NCBI GenBank assembly: GCA_050486405.1 | Contig: JBJHDF010000023.1 | Coordinates: forward strand, 1 to 62,081 | From: JBJHDF01 sp050486405 | Lineage (GTDB): Bacteria > Pseudomonadota > Gammaproteobacteria > Pseudomonadales > Cellvibrionaceae | DNA length: 62,081 nt | Direction: 5' to 3' | In this document: piece by piece, positions 26,996 through 36,489 of the stretch | How the letters are laid out: every line of letters begins with the position of its first letter | Numbering within the stretch: position 1 is the first letter of the stretch | The notes under the pieces: generated by a model | What the model was told of the DNA's origin: nothing | Databases searched by the model: none | What the model saw: only the letters and a program-made list of their open reading frames with translations | Program-made: the position numbers and the translations under genes

Positions 26996-28765
26996 TTACT
27001 GCAGCAGCGTCAGTACCTGCTGGGGTCTGGCATTGGCCTGAGCCAACATGGCGGTGGCAGCCTGTTGCAGCACTTGCGCGCGGCTCAGGTTGGCTGTTTC
27101 CGCGGCAAAGTCAGCGTCGGTGATTCGTGAACGGGCCGCTGAGGTTGTCTCGGAAATGTTGGCCAGGTTGGATACAGTGAAGTCCAGCCGGTTGTTGATC
27201 GCACCCAAATCCGCGCGGGTGGCGTTGATCTGGGTCAGAGCAGTATCGATGATGCCAATGGCCCGCTGGGCACCGGCTGCGGTGGAAACATTGATGCTGC
27301 CCACTGAACCAGCGCCTTCTGCAGAGTTGCGCTCCTGCAGTCCAGAGTCGGTGAAAATGGTCGCCGCAGCGTTAACACCATACTTGATGCTGAGTTCGCC
27401 GCTGGTGGTGCCCAGAGCAATGGAGTCGGTTTGATCACCGGCAAAAGCAATCACACCGGTTTGGCTGCTGACTTTGTTGATGGCTTCGATCAGGTTGTCA
27501 CGCTGTTCCGTGGCATCAGTACCAGCCACCACCGCACCCACAGTGACACCGTTAATCACCAAGTCACCTTCGTTCAGTGCGTTAAACGTGGTGATAGTAG
27601 CGCCCTGCAGATTACCCTGATCGTCCGTGATATCAAGGCCCAGGTTGGCAATGGCGGTCATCATGGCTGCTGTGGCAACGGCGTCATCCGCCCCCTCGAA
27701 CTTGACACCGCGACCGTCACTGCTGGTATCGGTAAAAACCAAACGGAAGTTGCTGTCCGTTTCTGTGCCGTCAAAACCGGCGGCATCCAGGGCTTCAGTG
27801 CCGTTGCCGTTCGCCACTGTAATGGACACGGCATTTTCCTGGCTCAGCACCAGTTTTCCGGCATTACTCAGAGTGGCAGAGATACCGGTATTATCATTGA
27901 TCTTCTGCACCAACTCATTCATGTTATTGGTGCCGGTGATCTCATACACCTGCGTCTGACCGTCACCATCGACCACAGTGATGGAAAGAAAGTCGGTACC
28001 GGCAATTAGGATACCATCGCCAATACCACCGCTTTCGGTGGACACCAGGGCAGACGCCTGAGCGCCCTTGCCATCGAGATCAGCATTGATGGTGGCCAGC
28101 TTTTCGTTCAAGGTGGCACCGGCCACAGCATCGGCCAGGCTGCTCAGCGCCACGTCGTTGACATACAAAGTGGTGTCGGCGTCGGCGCCGGTGAAGTAAC
28201 TCAAATCCGCTAGGCCGTTGGCGGTTGCTTCACCCACCATATCCCCGGCACTGCCGCCGAGTGAGTTGGTATTGAACGAGCCCACGGAAATACTGAGGGT
28301 CTGATTGGCTTCTGAGCCCACCTGCAGGGAAGTGGTACCCAAAGATCCGTCCAACAGTTTTTGTCCGTTGAACGAAGTGGTAGCGGCAATACGATCCACT
28401 TCCTGCTTGAGCTGTTGCACCTCGGCGTTCAGAGTGGCACGGTCGGCGTTGGAGTAAATGCCGTTGGCAGACTGAATGGCCAGCTCGCGCATGCGCTGCA
28501 GAATGTTGGTGGCTTCCTGCATGGCGCCCTCGGCGGTCTGGATCAGTGACACACCGTCGTTGGCGTTTCGAATGGCCTGGTTCAGACCGCGAATCTGTGA
28601 GGTCATGCGGTTCGAAATCGCCAGACCCGCCGCATCGTCCTTGGCGGAGTTGATGCGGTTACCGGAAGACAGGCGCTCGGTGGCCTGGTTCAGGGCTTGC
28701 CCGGACTGCATCAGCTGGCGCTGCGAGTTCAGGGAGGCCACGTTAGTGTTGATAACTAAGCTCAT
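26996..28765 (-). CDS. fliC: Flagellin
   Basis: A 589-residue filament subunit. The N-terminal D0/D1 segment begins MSLVINTNVASLNSQRQL and contains LSSGNRINSAKDDAAGLAI and the LQRMRELAIQSANG helix that TLR5 recognises in related flagellins. The C-terminal D1/D0 contains RADLGAINNRLDFTVSNL and ends QANARPQQVLTLLQ. The middle (about 165-490) is a variable, Asp/Gly/Thr-rich surface domain with a FlgE/FliC-type repeat (AGTDFLSITVVDGDGQTQ). It is the only flagellin gene in the window, transcribed from a clear sigma-28 promoter. Confidence 0.97.
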   Translation of the reverse strand: MSLVINTNVASLNSQRQLMQSGQALNQATERLSSGNRINSAKDDAAGLAISNRMTSQIRGLNQAIRNANDGVSLIQTAEGAMQEATNILQRMRELAIQSANGIYSNADRATLNAEVQQLKQEVDRIAATTSFNGQKLLDGSLGTTSLQVGSEANQTLSISVGSFNTNSLGGSAGDMVGEATANGLADLSYFTGADADTTLYVNDVALSSLADAVAGATLNEKLATINADLDGKGAQASALVSTESGGIGDGILIAGTDFLSITVVDGDGQTQVYEITGTNNMNELVQKINDNTGISATLSNAGKLVLSQENAVSITVANGNGTEALDAAGFDGTETDSNFRLVFTDTSSDGRGVKFEGADDAVATAAMMTAIANLGLDITDDQGNLQGATITTFNALNEGDLVINGVTVGAVVAGTDATEQRDNLIEAINKVSSQTGVIAFAGDQTDSIALGTTSGELSIKYGVNAAATIFTDSGLQERNSAEGAGSVGSINVSTAAGAQRAIGIIDTALTQINATRADLGAINNRLDFTVSNLANISETTSAARSRITDADFAAETANLSRAQVLQQAATAMLAQANARPQQVLTLLQ

Positions 28766-28865
28766 GGGTAATCTCCTAAGTCAGGTTCCTGTTCACAGTC
28801 TTGACCAGCTGTGACCAGCCGAATGTGAAGTCTGAGAACCACTGGTTTCAGCACTTCTGACAGGG

Positions 28866-28892
28866 TTATCGACAGAACGCCAAGGAGCTTTA
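28866..28892 (-). promoter_or_regulatory. Sigma-28 (FliA) promoter of fliC
   Basis: On the minus strand TAAAGCTC (28892-28885), an 11-bp spacer, then GTCGATAA (28873-28866). These match the consensus TAAAGTTT-N11-GCCGATAA at 6/8 and 7/8 positions. The leader to the fliC start is about 100 nt. Confidence 0.8.
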
Positions 28893-28917
28893 GGTTTTTC
28901 TTCGCAGGGAGGAATGT

Positions 28918-29247
28918 TTATTTACGGTAGGCCTGGATGGCCTTGTCTTTGTGCAGGGATTCGCGCAGGCGCGCGCTGAGTCTGTCCCGACTGCGTTCTG
29001 CGCACTGGGCAATATCTTTTTTAAGAGATTGAATTTCCTTTATTTTTTCCTTGACCTCATCGGTCATTCCGGCCCGGGTTACCGCCTCGAGCCAACGCTC
29101 GTCGGCCATGGCGGGCAGCGTCTCCTGCTCGGCCCCGAGCAGATCCTCAAATTCCAGCCAGAGATCGGCCTCGGCAAACTGCAGCAATTGCCGGGAATGC
29201 TGGAGCAGGCGCGCTACTGGCGCCAAAAGTTCGTCGCGGTTGTTCAT
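28918..29247 (-). CDS. FliT-like flagellar chaperone, first copy (flgL-linked)
   Basis: A 109-residue helical, charged protein starting 4 nt after flgL. It opens MNNRDELLAPVARLLQHSRQ and ends HKDKAIQAYRK; this closing pattern and the W-x-x-F/L acidic helix (ADLWLEFEDLLGAEQE) resemble FliT-type export chaperones. A chaperone for the junction proteins or the cap would fit the location at the end of the flgK-flgL transcript. Similarity is weak, so a different export chaperone is possible. Confidence 0.55.
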   Translation of the reverse strand: MNNRDELLAPVARLLQHSRQLLQFAEADLWLEFEDLLGAEQETLPAMADERWLEAVTRAGMTDEVKEKIKEIQSLKKDIAQCAERSRDRLSARLRESLHKDKAIQAYRK

Positions 29248-29251
29248 CGGC

Positions 29252-30856
29252 TTACAAATAATTGAATAGTGTCAATTGGCTGACTTTGGCAAAACTTTGC
29301 TGAGCGGCGCTGAGTACAAGGCTCTCCATGGCCAGCCGGCTCGCAGCCTCAGCGTAGTCCAGATCCTCAAGTTGGGAAAGGACCTTGCGACCGTAGAGTT
29401 CCGTATCGAGATTCTGTTCCCGGGAACTGTCCAGGGTATTGAGGCGTGCGCCAACTTCGCCTTGAACGGTGGCCAGGTGATTCACAGCGTTGTCCAGATT
29501 GCCCAGCACCCGGGCCACGGTCCGGGCCAACTCGGCCTTGCTCTCGGGATTGTCGCTGACGTTGCGCATGGCTTCGCTCAGGCGCGACAAGGTGGTGAGC
29601 AGTCCCTGTTTGTCTGTGGCGCGCAGGGTAAACCGGTCCCCGGGTTCAGCCGGAACACCGTCGGTGGATGTGGTGCCCGCACCCTGGGTCGCCAGCCCGG
29701 TGACGTTATCGGTGGCCGCAGTGCCGTTGGCGATGGTGATATTGTGGCCACTGGCGCTGGTGAGACCGCCGGGGCCCACCACCAACCCAAGATTGGCCAG
29801 CTTGTCCGCGTTGCGTTCGGCGCCGCTGCCGGGCACGTTATCGGCAGTGGCGCTCAGTGCCGCCACCAGATCCGCCACATTGGTGACGTTCTGGTCCAGC
29901 ACCAGAGTTTCGGTGACGCCACCCACGGTCAGGGTCAAGGTGGCAGGCGCTGCGCTGAAGTCCTCGGCCGCACCGAAGGTGAACGGCAGGGTGGCCGGCA
30001 CCGCCGGCTCCCCGGCATAAGGGTTGCCGGTAATCATAAAGCGCGTACCCGCCACCTCGATGAATTCACCGGACACATAGGGTTCGTTGTCGATCAGCAC
30101 ACGGCCGGTCGAGCTTTCGGTCACGGTATAGGTGGTACCGGTTGGCGCCAGCGCGTTGAAGGTGACCAGCAGATCCTCGGGATAAAACTCGTCAAATGCT
30201 TCCTGATTCACCACCTGCCCCACACTGATCCGCGCCGGTGGCGAGCCCTGATTGGCGGGGCTCGCCTGGGTAATGAAGGTATTGTGACTCGCAGGAATGT
30301 CGACAAACACCCGTTTCCCAGAGTCATTGACAGCCACTTTGACATTGTCCGACGCCTGCAGACGCAATTGCCCTTCGTCACCCTGATAGCGGTAGTTGCC
30401 TTCGCCGACCTGCACGAACGGCTGGGTGTTACCCTGATAGCCACCAAAGAGGTACTGTCCGGATGTGTTGCGGGAATTCTGCAGATTGAGCAGTTCTTCG
30501 ATACGAATCTCCACTTCCGCCGCCATGGCGCGATAATCGGCCGCACTCAGTACTGTGGTGTTGCCGGCGGCCACTGCAATCTCCTTCATCCTGTGCACCA
30601 GATTCATGATGGAGGTCAGAGCCACCTCTTCCATATTGAGATTGTTTTCGGCAATATCAATATTCTTGTTGTACTGCTCCAGGCGCGCCAGTTGCTGATT
30701 CATCATCAGAATACTGGTGGCGGCTATCGGGTCGTCCGCAGGGCTGAGCACCCGCTTGCCCGTGGATATCTGTTCCTGGGTGCGCGTCACCGCCGCCTGG
30801 GCCTTGGCCATGGAAATGTTGGCGATATTGAAAATCTGGGAAGTGGATACGCGCAT
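29252..30856 (-). CDS. flgL: Flagellar hook-filament junction protein FlgL, enlarged
   Basis: A 534-residue hook-associated protein 3; common FlgL proteins are about 300-420 residues. The N-terminal helix MRVSTSQIFNIANISMAKAQ and the STGKRVLSPADDPIAA motif are diagnostic, and the C-terminal coiled region ends QSFAKVSQLTLFNYL. The central region carries an inserted Ala/Thr/Val-rich segment (about 225-415). It is 15 nt downstream of flgK and 4 nt before the FliT-like gene. Confidence 0.94.
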   Translation of the reverse strand: MRVSTSQIFNIANISMAKAQAAVTRTQEQISTGKRVLSPADDPIAATSILMMNQQLARLEQYNKNIDIAENNLNMEEVALTSIMNLVHRMKEIAVAAGNTTVLSAADYRAMAAEVEIRIEELLNLQNSRNTSGQYLFGGYQGNTQPFVQVGEGNYRYQGDEGQLRLQASDNVKVAVNDSGKRVFVDIPASHNTFITQASPANQGSPPARISVGQVVNQEAFDEFYPEDLLVTFNALAPTGTTYTVTESSTGRVLIDNEPYVSGEFIEVAGTRFMITGNPYAGEPAVPATLPFTFGAAEDFSAAPATLTLTVGGVTETLVLDQNVTNVADLVAALSATADNVPGSGAERNADKLANLGLVVGPGGLTSASGHNITIANGTAATDNVTGLATQGAGTTSTDGVPAEPGDRFTLRATDKQGLLTTLSRLSEAMRNVSDNPESKAELARTVARVLGNLDNAVNHLATVQGEVGARLNTLDSSREQNLDTELYGRKVLSQLEDLDYAEAASRLAMESLVLSAAQQSFAKVSQLTLFNYL

Positions 30857-30871
30857 AAGGGGCTCTAACCT

Positions 30872-33625
30872 CTAAACGGAGGCCAACAGGGTATCAAACA
30901 GGTCCCGCGCCACGGCAATTACCCGGGCGTTGGCATTGTACATCTGCTCGAAGCGAATCAGATTGGCCGCCTCCTCATCCAGATTGACGCCGGAAATGCT
31001 GTCGCGCAGCGACTGGGTTTGCTCCAGCAGACTTTTGCCTGCCGCGGTGTTGGTGGCCGACAGGTAGCTCTTGATGCCCACCTGCTCCACCAGCTTATTG
31101 TAGCCCTCCAGCAGGCTCAAGTTGCCGCCCGCCACAGTACCCAGGGTTTCCAGCTCGACAAAGCGCAGGGCGTTGCGATTGTCGTTGCTGGCGTTGCTGT
31201 TGAAGTCCACAGTGAAGTTATCGCCCGCCTGCGGCTGACCTTTAATGGTAACGGTGTAGCCAAGATAGGTGGACAGGGCAAAATCCGGGTCGCTGCTGTT
31301 GCCGAACAGTTGGCTGTCGGTGGGTGCCGTACTCAGGCGCACACCGCCGGCCAGGGTCAGATCCACCCTGCCCCCGACGGTTACCGCGCTCTGATTGCCA
31401 ACCCCGGCCCCTTCGAGACGCACATTGGGGTTGCCAGTGCCGTCGTTGACACTCATGCGGTTAAAGGTGGTGTCATCGGCGCTCAGGCGCAGATCGATAT
31501 TGACGCCGGAGGATGCCACCAGGCGCAGTTCCGGGCGTCCGGTCTCCGGGTTGTTACCGCTCACCGCACGGAAACCCAACGCCATGAGGTTGTCATTGCT
31601 GTTGATCCGCTGTGCCAGATAGTCGTAAAAATTCTCCTCCGATTCCCTGTCCACGGGGATGGGCACGCCCGGCAAAGGCTGGCCACCGGAATAGGGAATC
31701 AGGTCCTCACCGTTCAGGGTAATCTGAATGGGATCGCTGAAGTCCTCGAAACGGGTGTCCGTGATATTGGCGGTGGTAAAGGCATTGGCGGATACGCCGG
31801 ACACATTGCTCAGCTGCTGGGCCAGTTGCGCCGCCGAACCGTTGGCACTGGTGGTGACCACCTGGGTGGACACGGCACCGGTTTCCGGATTGGTGATGGC
31901 GAAGCGCAACTGCTCGGCCAGATAGCCGTTGGGCAGTGCCGGCGCACCCACCGGTATCACCTGGGCTTCGCGTCCCGCCGGCAGGCCGAGACGGGGACCG
32001 TTGCCAACTACCAAAGTCTCACCCGGGTCGCGTGTGAGAATGGCGTTTTCCGCGCCCGGCACAAAAATCTGTTCCCGCAGAGGCGGATTCAGATGTACCG
32101 GATTGGCGGGATTACTGTTGTCCAGCACGTCGTAGGTAGTGGGTGAGGTAAAGCGTATTACCAACGGCGGCGACAACTGGCCGTCCACCTCGAACGCCGG
32201 CAAAGGGTCGCCGTTGCCATCCACCAGACTGAGCACCTCCCCGATACTGATGGCACCGCTGCCGAGATTGCCGGAGTCGGTGCCGGTGCGGATGGGTGCG
32301 GCCAGCGCCAACTCTTTTGGGTCCGACAACAGCGTTTCGATGTCCCGCGCGCCGTTGGCCGTGGGTTTCAGAGTGAAGGTATCGCCGCCCTGAAAGGAGC
32401 CGCTGCGCAGAGTCAATGTCATGCCATCGAAGCTGATGCTGGCCGGATAGGCCCCGGAGAGAATACCCTGGGTCACCACCTGACTGTCGCTCAGCCGGGT
32501 GATCACATAATTGGTGGTATTGGGAATGATGTCCACGCGGTAATCACTGGCGGTCAACTGCCTGGGGTCGTCGATATACAACGTGAGGTTGCGATCGTTG
32601 GGTTGGGCGTTGGTGCCGTGTACCACCCGGGCGAACTGGGCTGCGGGGTCGTTGATCTCGGCAAACAGCGGCTGACCGTAGTTGCCGTACAGATCCAGTC
32701 CCTGGGACTGCACGCGGTTGAATTCGTCGGCCAGCACCAGGGCCAGACGCCCCAGCTCATTGATGCTTGGGAACAGGACATCTTCCTTGAACATCAACAT
32801 GCCACCCAGTTGGCCGCCACCGAGATTGCGCGTTACGTTGGCGGAGGTGGCGCCGTTGTTGACAAAGATCTGCCCACCGTGACGCACTTCGAGCCGGCTG
32901 GGCCTGTCACCCACCACCAGCGGCTGGCCGTTGCCCAGATAGACATTGAAATCGCCACCGTCCTGCTTGACGGCCTGAATACCCACCAACTCGGACAGTT
33001 CGCGCAGCGCCTCATCCCGTTTGTCCATCAGGTCGTTGGGCATATTGCCGCTGCCCTGAGCCACCTTTTCACCGATGGCCTGGTTCAGGGACGCGATGCG
33101 CCGGGTCAGGGAGTTGATCTGGGAGACGACGGCATCCGTCTCGCGGGCGATATTGCGTTCCATTTCATTCAGGCGATCGTGCAGGCTGTTGAACTGCAAT
33201 GACAGCCTGTCGGCCTGGTTGATCACCAGTTGCCGAGCCGATGTGGACGAGGGGTCGTCTGCTGCATTCTGCAGAGCGGAAAAGAAATCCTTCAGGCCAC
33301 CGGCCAGTCCGGTACTCATGTCCGCCAGCAGGCGGTCAATCATACCGATGTTGACGTTGTATTTATCCAGCTGATGAAACGCCGACGTGTCCTGACGCAA
33401 CTGCTGGGTTACAAACTCGTTGACGATGCGTTCAATGGACTGGGTGTTGACCCCGCTGCCAATATAGCCGGAAAACCCCAGGTTCTGCTCGGGACGAGTA
33501 CCAAAATGGGCGCGCTGCCGGTTGAACCCTTCGGTGTTGGCGTTGGAAATATTGTGCCCGGCCGTGCGCATGGCATTCTGGCTGGCCTGCAGACCCGAGA
33601 CAGCATTGGAAAGAATGCCGGACAT
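30872..33625 (-). CDS. flgK: Flagellar hook-associated protein FlgK, enlarged
   Basis: A 917-residue HAP1; common FlgK proteins are about 550-680 residues. The start MSGILSNAVSGLQASQNAMRTAGHNISNANTEGFNRQ and the C-terminal SGVNLDEEAANLIRFEQMYNANARVIA are textbook junction-protein ends. The middle contains the FlgK-specific GSGNMPNDLMDKRDEALRELSELVGI segment. The excess is a long exposed central domain with beta-rich repeats. Together with FlgL it joins hook to filament. It lies 11 nt after flgJ. Confidence 0.95.
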   Translation of the reverse strand: MSGILSNAVSGLQASQNAMRTAGHNISNANTEGFNRQRAHFGTRPEQNLGFSGYIGSGVNTQSIERIVNEFVTQQLRQDTSAFHQLDKYNVNIGMIDRLLADMSTGLAGGLKDFFSALQNAADDPSSTSARQLVINQADRLSLQFNSLHDRLNEMERNIARETDAVVSQINSLTRRIASLNQAIGEKVAQGSGNMPNDLMDKRDEALRELSELVGIQAVKQDGGDFNVYLGNGQPLVVGDRPSRLEVRHGGQIFVNNGATSANVTRNLGGGQLGGMLMFKEDVLFPSINELGRLALVLADEFNRVQSQGLDLYGNYGQPLFAEINDPAAQFARVVHGTNAQPNDRNLTLYIDDPRQLTASDYRVDIIPNTTNYVITRLSDSQVVTQGILSGAYPASISFDGMTLTLRSGSFQGGDTFTLKPTANGARDIETLLSDPKELALAAPIRTGTDSGNLGSGAISIGEVLSLVDGNGDPLPAFEVDGQLSPPLVIRFTSPTTYDVLDNSNPANPVHLNPPLREQIFVPGAENAILTRDPGETLVVGNGPRLGLPAGREAQVIPVGAPALPNGYLAEQLRFAITNPETGAVSTQVVTTSANGSAAQLAQQLSNVSGVSANAFTTANITDTRFEDFSDPIQITLNGEDLIPYSGGQPLPGVPIPVDRESEENFYDYLAQRINSNDNLMALGFRAVSGNNPETGRPELRLVASSGVNIDLRLSADDTTFNRMSVNDGTGNPNVRLEGAGVGNQSAVTVGGRVDLTLAGGVRLSTAPTDSQLFGNSSDPDFALSTYLGYTVTIKGQPQAGDNFTVDFNSNASNDNRNALRFVELETLGTVAGGNLSLLEGYNKLVEQVGIKSYLSATNTAAGKSLLEQTQSLRDSISGVNLDEEAANLIRFEQMYNANARVIAVARDLFDTLLASV

Positions 33626-33636
33626 GGTGAAATTCC

Positions 33637-34656
33637 TCAGTAACGACCGCTAGTGTGCCCGGCGCTGGCCACGGACTGGCCGGGGATATCGCGCAAGGCA
33701 TCACTGTTAAGAACCCGCTGCAGCTTATCCGCGTAGCGGGGATCGGTTGCGTAACCTGCATCCTGCAGTGCCTGGGCGTAGGCGGCCGAATCCCGCCCCG
33801 CAGCCAGCGCTTCCTGATAGCGGGGGTTGCCGCTGATAAAGCGCACATAGTCGAGAAAACTTTCAGCGTAGCTGTTGTAGCGCCGAAAATTCGCCTGCTC
33901 GCGCTGAGCCGTATCGCCTCGATACTCCAGCGTGGCTACGTTGATACTGTCGCCTGACCAGCGACGGTCGGCCTTGATATTGAAGAGATTGAAACTACTG
34001 CCGCCCTCGCTATCGTGAATCACGTGCCTACCCCAACCGGTTTCCAGTGCGGCCTGCGCCAAAAGTACATCAGCGTTGACACCGAGCAGTGCCGCGGCTC
34101 TGCGCGCCAGGGGCAACAGACGTTGAACAAACTCCCGGGGAGAATCGACCATGGCCGTCTTGCCGCCTTTGCTCTCACGGGAAGGCTTGGCCACCGCATT
34201 CACCCCGGCAATATCGCCAGCGGGCGTTTGCGAAGCCGGTGTTCTGGCAGCAGCGTTTGGCGCCGGCGGCCCCACCGGAGTGGGGTACAACGCTGCCTCG
34301 CTGTCGCGCTGTGGCAGATAATCACCGTAGCTGTGTTGCAACTGACGATAGATCGCATCCGCCAGACCCATGCCCTGCCCTGCACTCAGGGTCAGGCTCA
34401 TCTGCTGATCCAGCAGATCCTGATAAAAGCGGGTTTCCGAACTGTCGAACAGGCCGTCCTCGCCAAACACCTCGTTGGCCGAGCGCATGCTTTTGAGCAT
34501 CTGTTGCAGAAACATCGCCTCGAACTGCCGCGCCACTTCGCGCAGCGCTTCGGGATCGCCATCGCGGCCCATGGCCTTTACACGGTTGAGACTGTTGGGG
34601 TCCAACCAGTTGTCCTGGGCCTGTTGACGGGCCATTGTCGGGTCGAAGGGCAGCAT
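33637..34656 (-). CDS. flgJ: Flagellar rod assembly protein / muramidase FlgJ
   Basis: A 339-residue two-domain protein. The N-terminal rod-capping domain has EVARQFEAMFLQQMLKSMRSA, and a Pro/Ala-rich linker covers about 115-165. The C-terminal glucosaminidase domain digests peptidoglycan for rod passage; its catalytic Glu205 lies in QAALETGWGRHV, followed by SFNLFNIKAD. The start codon overlaps the flgI stop by one base. Confidence 0.95.
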   Translation of the reverse strand: MLPFDPTMARQQAQDNWLDPNSLNRVKAMGRDGDPEALREVARQFEAMFLQQMLKSMRSANEVFGEDGLFDSSETRFYQDLLDQQMSLTLSAGQGMGLADAIYRQLQHSYGDYLPQRDSEAALYPTPVGPPAPNAAARTPASQTPAGDIAGVNAVAKPSRESKGGKTAMVDSPREFVQRLLPLARRAAALLGVNADVLLAQAALETGWGRHVIHDSEGGSSFNLFNIKADRRWSGDSINVATLEYRGDTAQREQANFRRYNSYAESFLDYVRFISGNPRYQEALAAGRDSAAYAQALQDAGYATDPRYADKLQRVLNSDALRDIPGQSVASAGHTSGRY

Positions 34657-35759
34657 CAGATCACCATCAGTTCCGCGCGCAGGGCGCCCGATTGTTTCAG
34701 GGCTTCGAGAATCGCCATCAGGTCGCCGGGTGAAGCGCCCACGTTGTTCACCGAGCGCACTATGTCTTCCAGGGTAGTGCCCGGGGCAAACTTGAACATG
34801 GGATTGGTTTCCTCTTCGATATCCACTTGGCTGCCGGGCACCACTACCGTGGCACCTTCACCGAACGGCTGGGGCTGACTGACGGCATAGTCCTCGGACA
34901 CGGAAACCGTCAGGCTGCCGTGGGTCACCGCCACCGGCGAGATGCGCACGTGCTGCCCCACCACAATGGTGCCGGTGCGGGAGTTGATTACCACTCGCGC
35001 GGCTTCTTCGGCCGGAGTCACTTCAATATTTTCCACCATGGCCATAAAGTCCACACGCTGACCGGGGTTAACAGGTCCGTTGACGGCAATCGATACGGCA
35101 TCGATGGCCTGGGCAACGCCGGGACCAAAAGCTTCGTTGATGGCCTGGGCAACGCGGTTGGCGGTGGTAAAGTCGGCGCGATGCAGATTGAAAACAATAG
35201 GCTCACCGCCGTGAAAATTGGTCTCTACGGTGCGCTCGACCATGGCGCCGTTGGGAATCCGGCCCACACTCGGCACATTGACGGTAATGCGGGAACCGTC
35301 CCGTCCTTCGGCACCAAAACCGCCTACCACGAGATTGCCCTGGGCCATGGCGTAGGTTTTGCCATCCAGGCCGCGCAACGGCGCCATCAACAGGGTGCCG
35401 CCGCGCAGACTGGTGGCATTACTGATGGAAGAGACGGTGATATCCAGTGTCTGGCCGGGCTTGGCAAAGGGCGGCAACTCGGCGTGAATCATTACGGCGG
35501 CGATATTGCGCATCTGCATGCGGGTGCCTTCGGGCACATTGATACCAAACTGCTTGAGCATATTGTTGAACGACTGTACGGTAAACGGCGACTGGTTGGT
35601 CTGGTCACCGGTGCCGTCCAGCCCTACCACCAGCCCGTAGCCGATCAGTTGGTTGGAGCGCACGCCGTAGACGGACGTGATGTCCTTGATGCGTTCAGCC
35701 ATAGCCTGGGAGCAGGCCAGCATCAGCAACAGTGCCAGTGCGAAACGAATTGTTTTCAT
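34656..35759 (-). CDS. flgI: Flagellar P-ring protein FlgI
   Basis: A 367-residue periplasmic ring protein that forms the bushing in the peptidoglycan layer. The ATG at 35759 has AGGAG upstream and starts a clear signal peptide ending AMA. The mature protein begins ERIKDITSVYGVRSNQLIGYGLVVGLDGTGD, strongly conserved. FTVQSFNNMLKQFGI and SRTGTIVVGQHVRISPVAVTHG are further FlgI marks. Length is normal, unlike the axial proteins. It overlaps flgJ by one base. Confidence 0.97.
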   Translation of the reverse strand: MKTIRFALALLLMLACSQAMAERIKDITSVYGVRSNQLIGYGLVVGLDGTGDQTNQSPFTVQSFNNMLKQFGINVPEGTRMQMRNIAAVMIHAELPPFAKPGQTLDITVSSISNATSLRGGTLLMAPLRGLDGKTYAMAQGNLVVGGFGAEGRDGSRITVNVPSVGRIPNGAMVERTVETNFHGGEPIVFNLHRADFTTANRVAQAINEAFGPGVAQAIDAVSIAVNGPVNPGQRVDFMAMVENIEVTPAEEAARVVINSRTGTIVVGQHVRISPVAVTHGSLTVSVSEDYAVSQPQPFGEGATVVVPGSQVDIEEETNPMFKFAPGTTLEDIVRSVNNVGASPGDLMAILEALKQSGALRAELMVI

Positions 35760-35785
35760 GCTTCTCATCTCCTGGAACACGATTG

Positions 35786-36475
35786 CTAGAATGGCCAGTA
35801 GGGGCTGTTGAAAAAGCGCGACAGCCAGCCCATGCTGCCAGAGTCGGCCAGGGCGCCAGTACCACTGTAGGAAATCTGTGCATTGGCCAGCCGCGTGGAC
35901 AGCACCGTATTGTCCGGCGATATGTCCTCGGGTCGGACTATGCCACTGATGCGAATGAACTCATCGCCGCGATTCAGCGTCATCCACTTCTCGCCGCGCA
36001 CCACCAGGTTGCCGTTGGGCAGAATTTCCGCCACGGTTACGGTGATATTGCCCTGCAGACTGTTGCTCTGATCGGCACCGGCATCGCCGGAAAAATTGCG
36101 GTTCTGTTGAATATTGGTTTCCAGAGTGGAACCGCCAAAGGACGGGGTATTGCCCAACAGGGTGCCCGCGTTGAAATCCATACTGCTGTCGCGCTGCACC
36201 GATACACCGGAACTTTTGCGCGATACCGTACGTTCGCTGAGCATGATGGTGACGATATCCCCAACATTCAGCGCCCGGCGATCATCAAACAGCGCCAGAC
36301 CGCCGCGATCCTGAAACAGCGATCCCTCGGAGCGCTGCGCCACTGGCGCCGGTGAAGTGATGACCGGTGCGAAATAGGGATCGTTGGGGGCCGGCCGGTG
36401 ATGGCCGGCGCAGGCCGACAGCATCAGCGCCATGGCGCTCAGGCTGACAAAACGGACGATGGGCTGGCTGTTCAT
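35786..36475 (-). CDS. flgH: Flagellar L-ring lipoprotein FlgH
   Basis: A 229-residue outer-membrane ring lipoprotein. The lipobox is LSAC (Cys22). SLFQDRGGLALFDDRRALNVGDIVTIML and GNLVVRGEKWMTLNRGDEFIRISGIVRPEDIS are hallmark FlgH segments, and the end GWLSRFFNSPYWPF is typical. It sits between flgG (14 nt) and flgI (26 nt). Length is normal. Confidence 0.97.
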   Translation of the reverse strand: MNSQPIVRFVSLSAMALMLSACAGHHRPAPNDPYFAPVITSPAPVAQRSEGSLFQDRGGLALFDDRRALNVGDIVTIMLSERTVSRKSSGVSVQRDSSMDFNAGTLLGNTPSFGGSTLETNIQQNRNFSGDAGADQSNSLQGNITVTVAEILPNGNLVVRGEKWMTLNRGDEFIRISGIVRPEDISPDNTVLSTRLANAQISYSGTGALADSGSMGWLSRFFNSPYWPF

Positions 36476-36489
36476 GTCAGGGCTCCGGC

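Noticed and set aside
29276..30868. A 530-codon open frame antisense to flgL
   Set aside because: It has Gly/His/Arg-rich composition without motifs, fully inside flgL; it is a shadow of the real gene.
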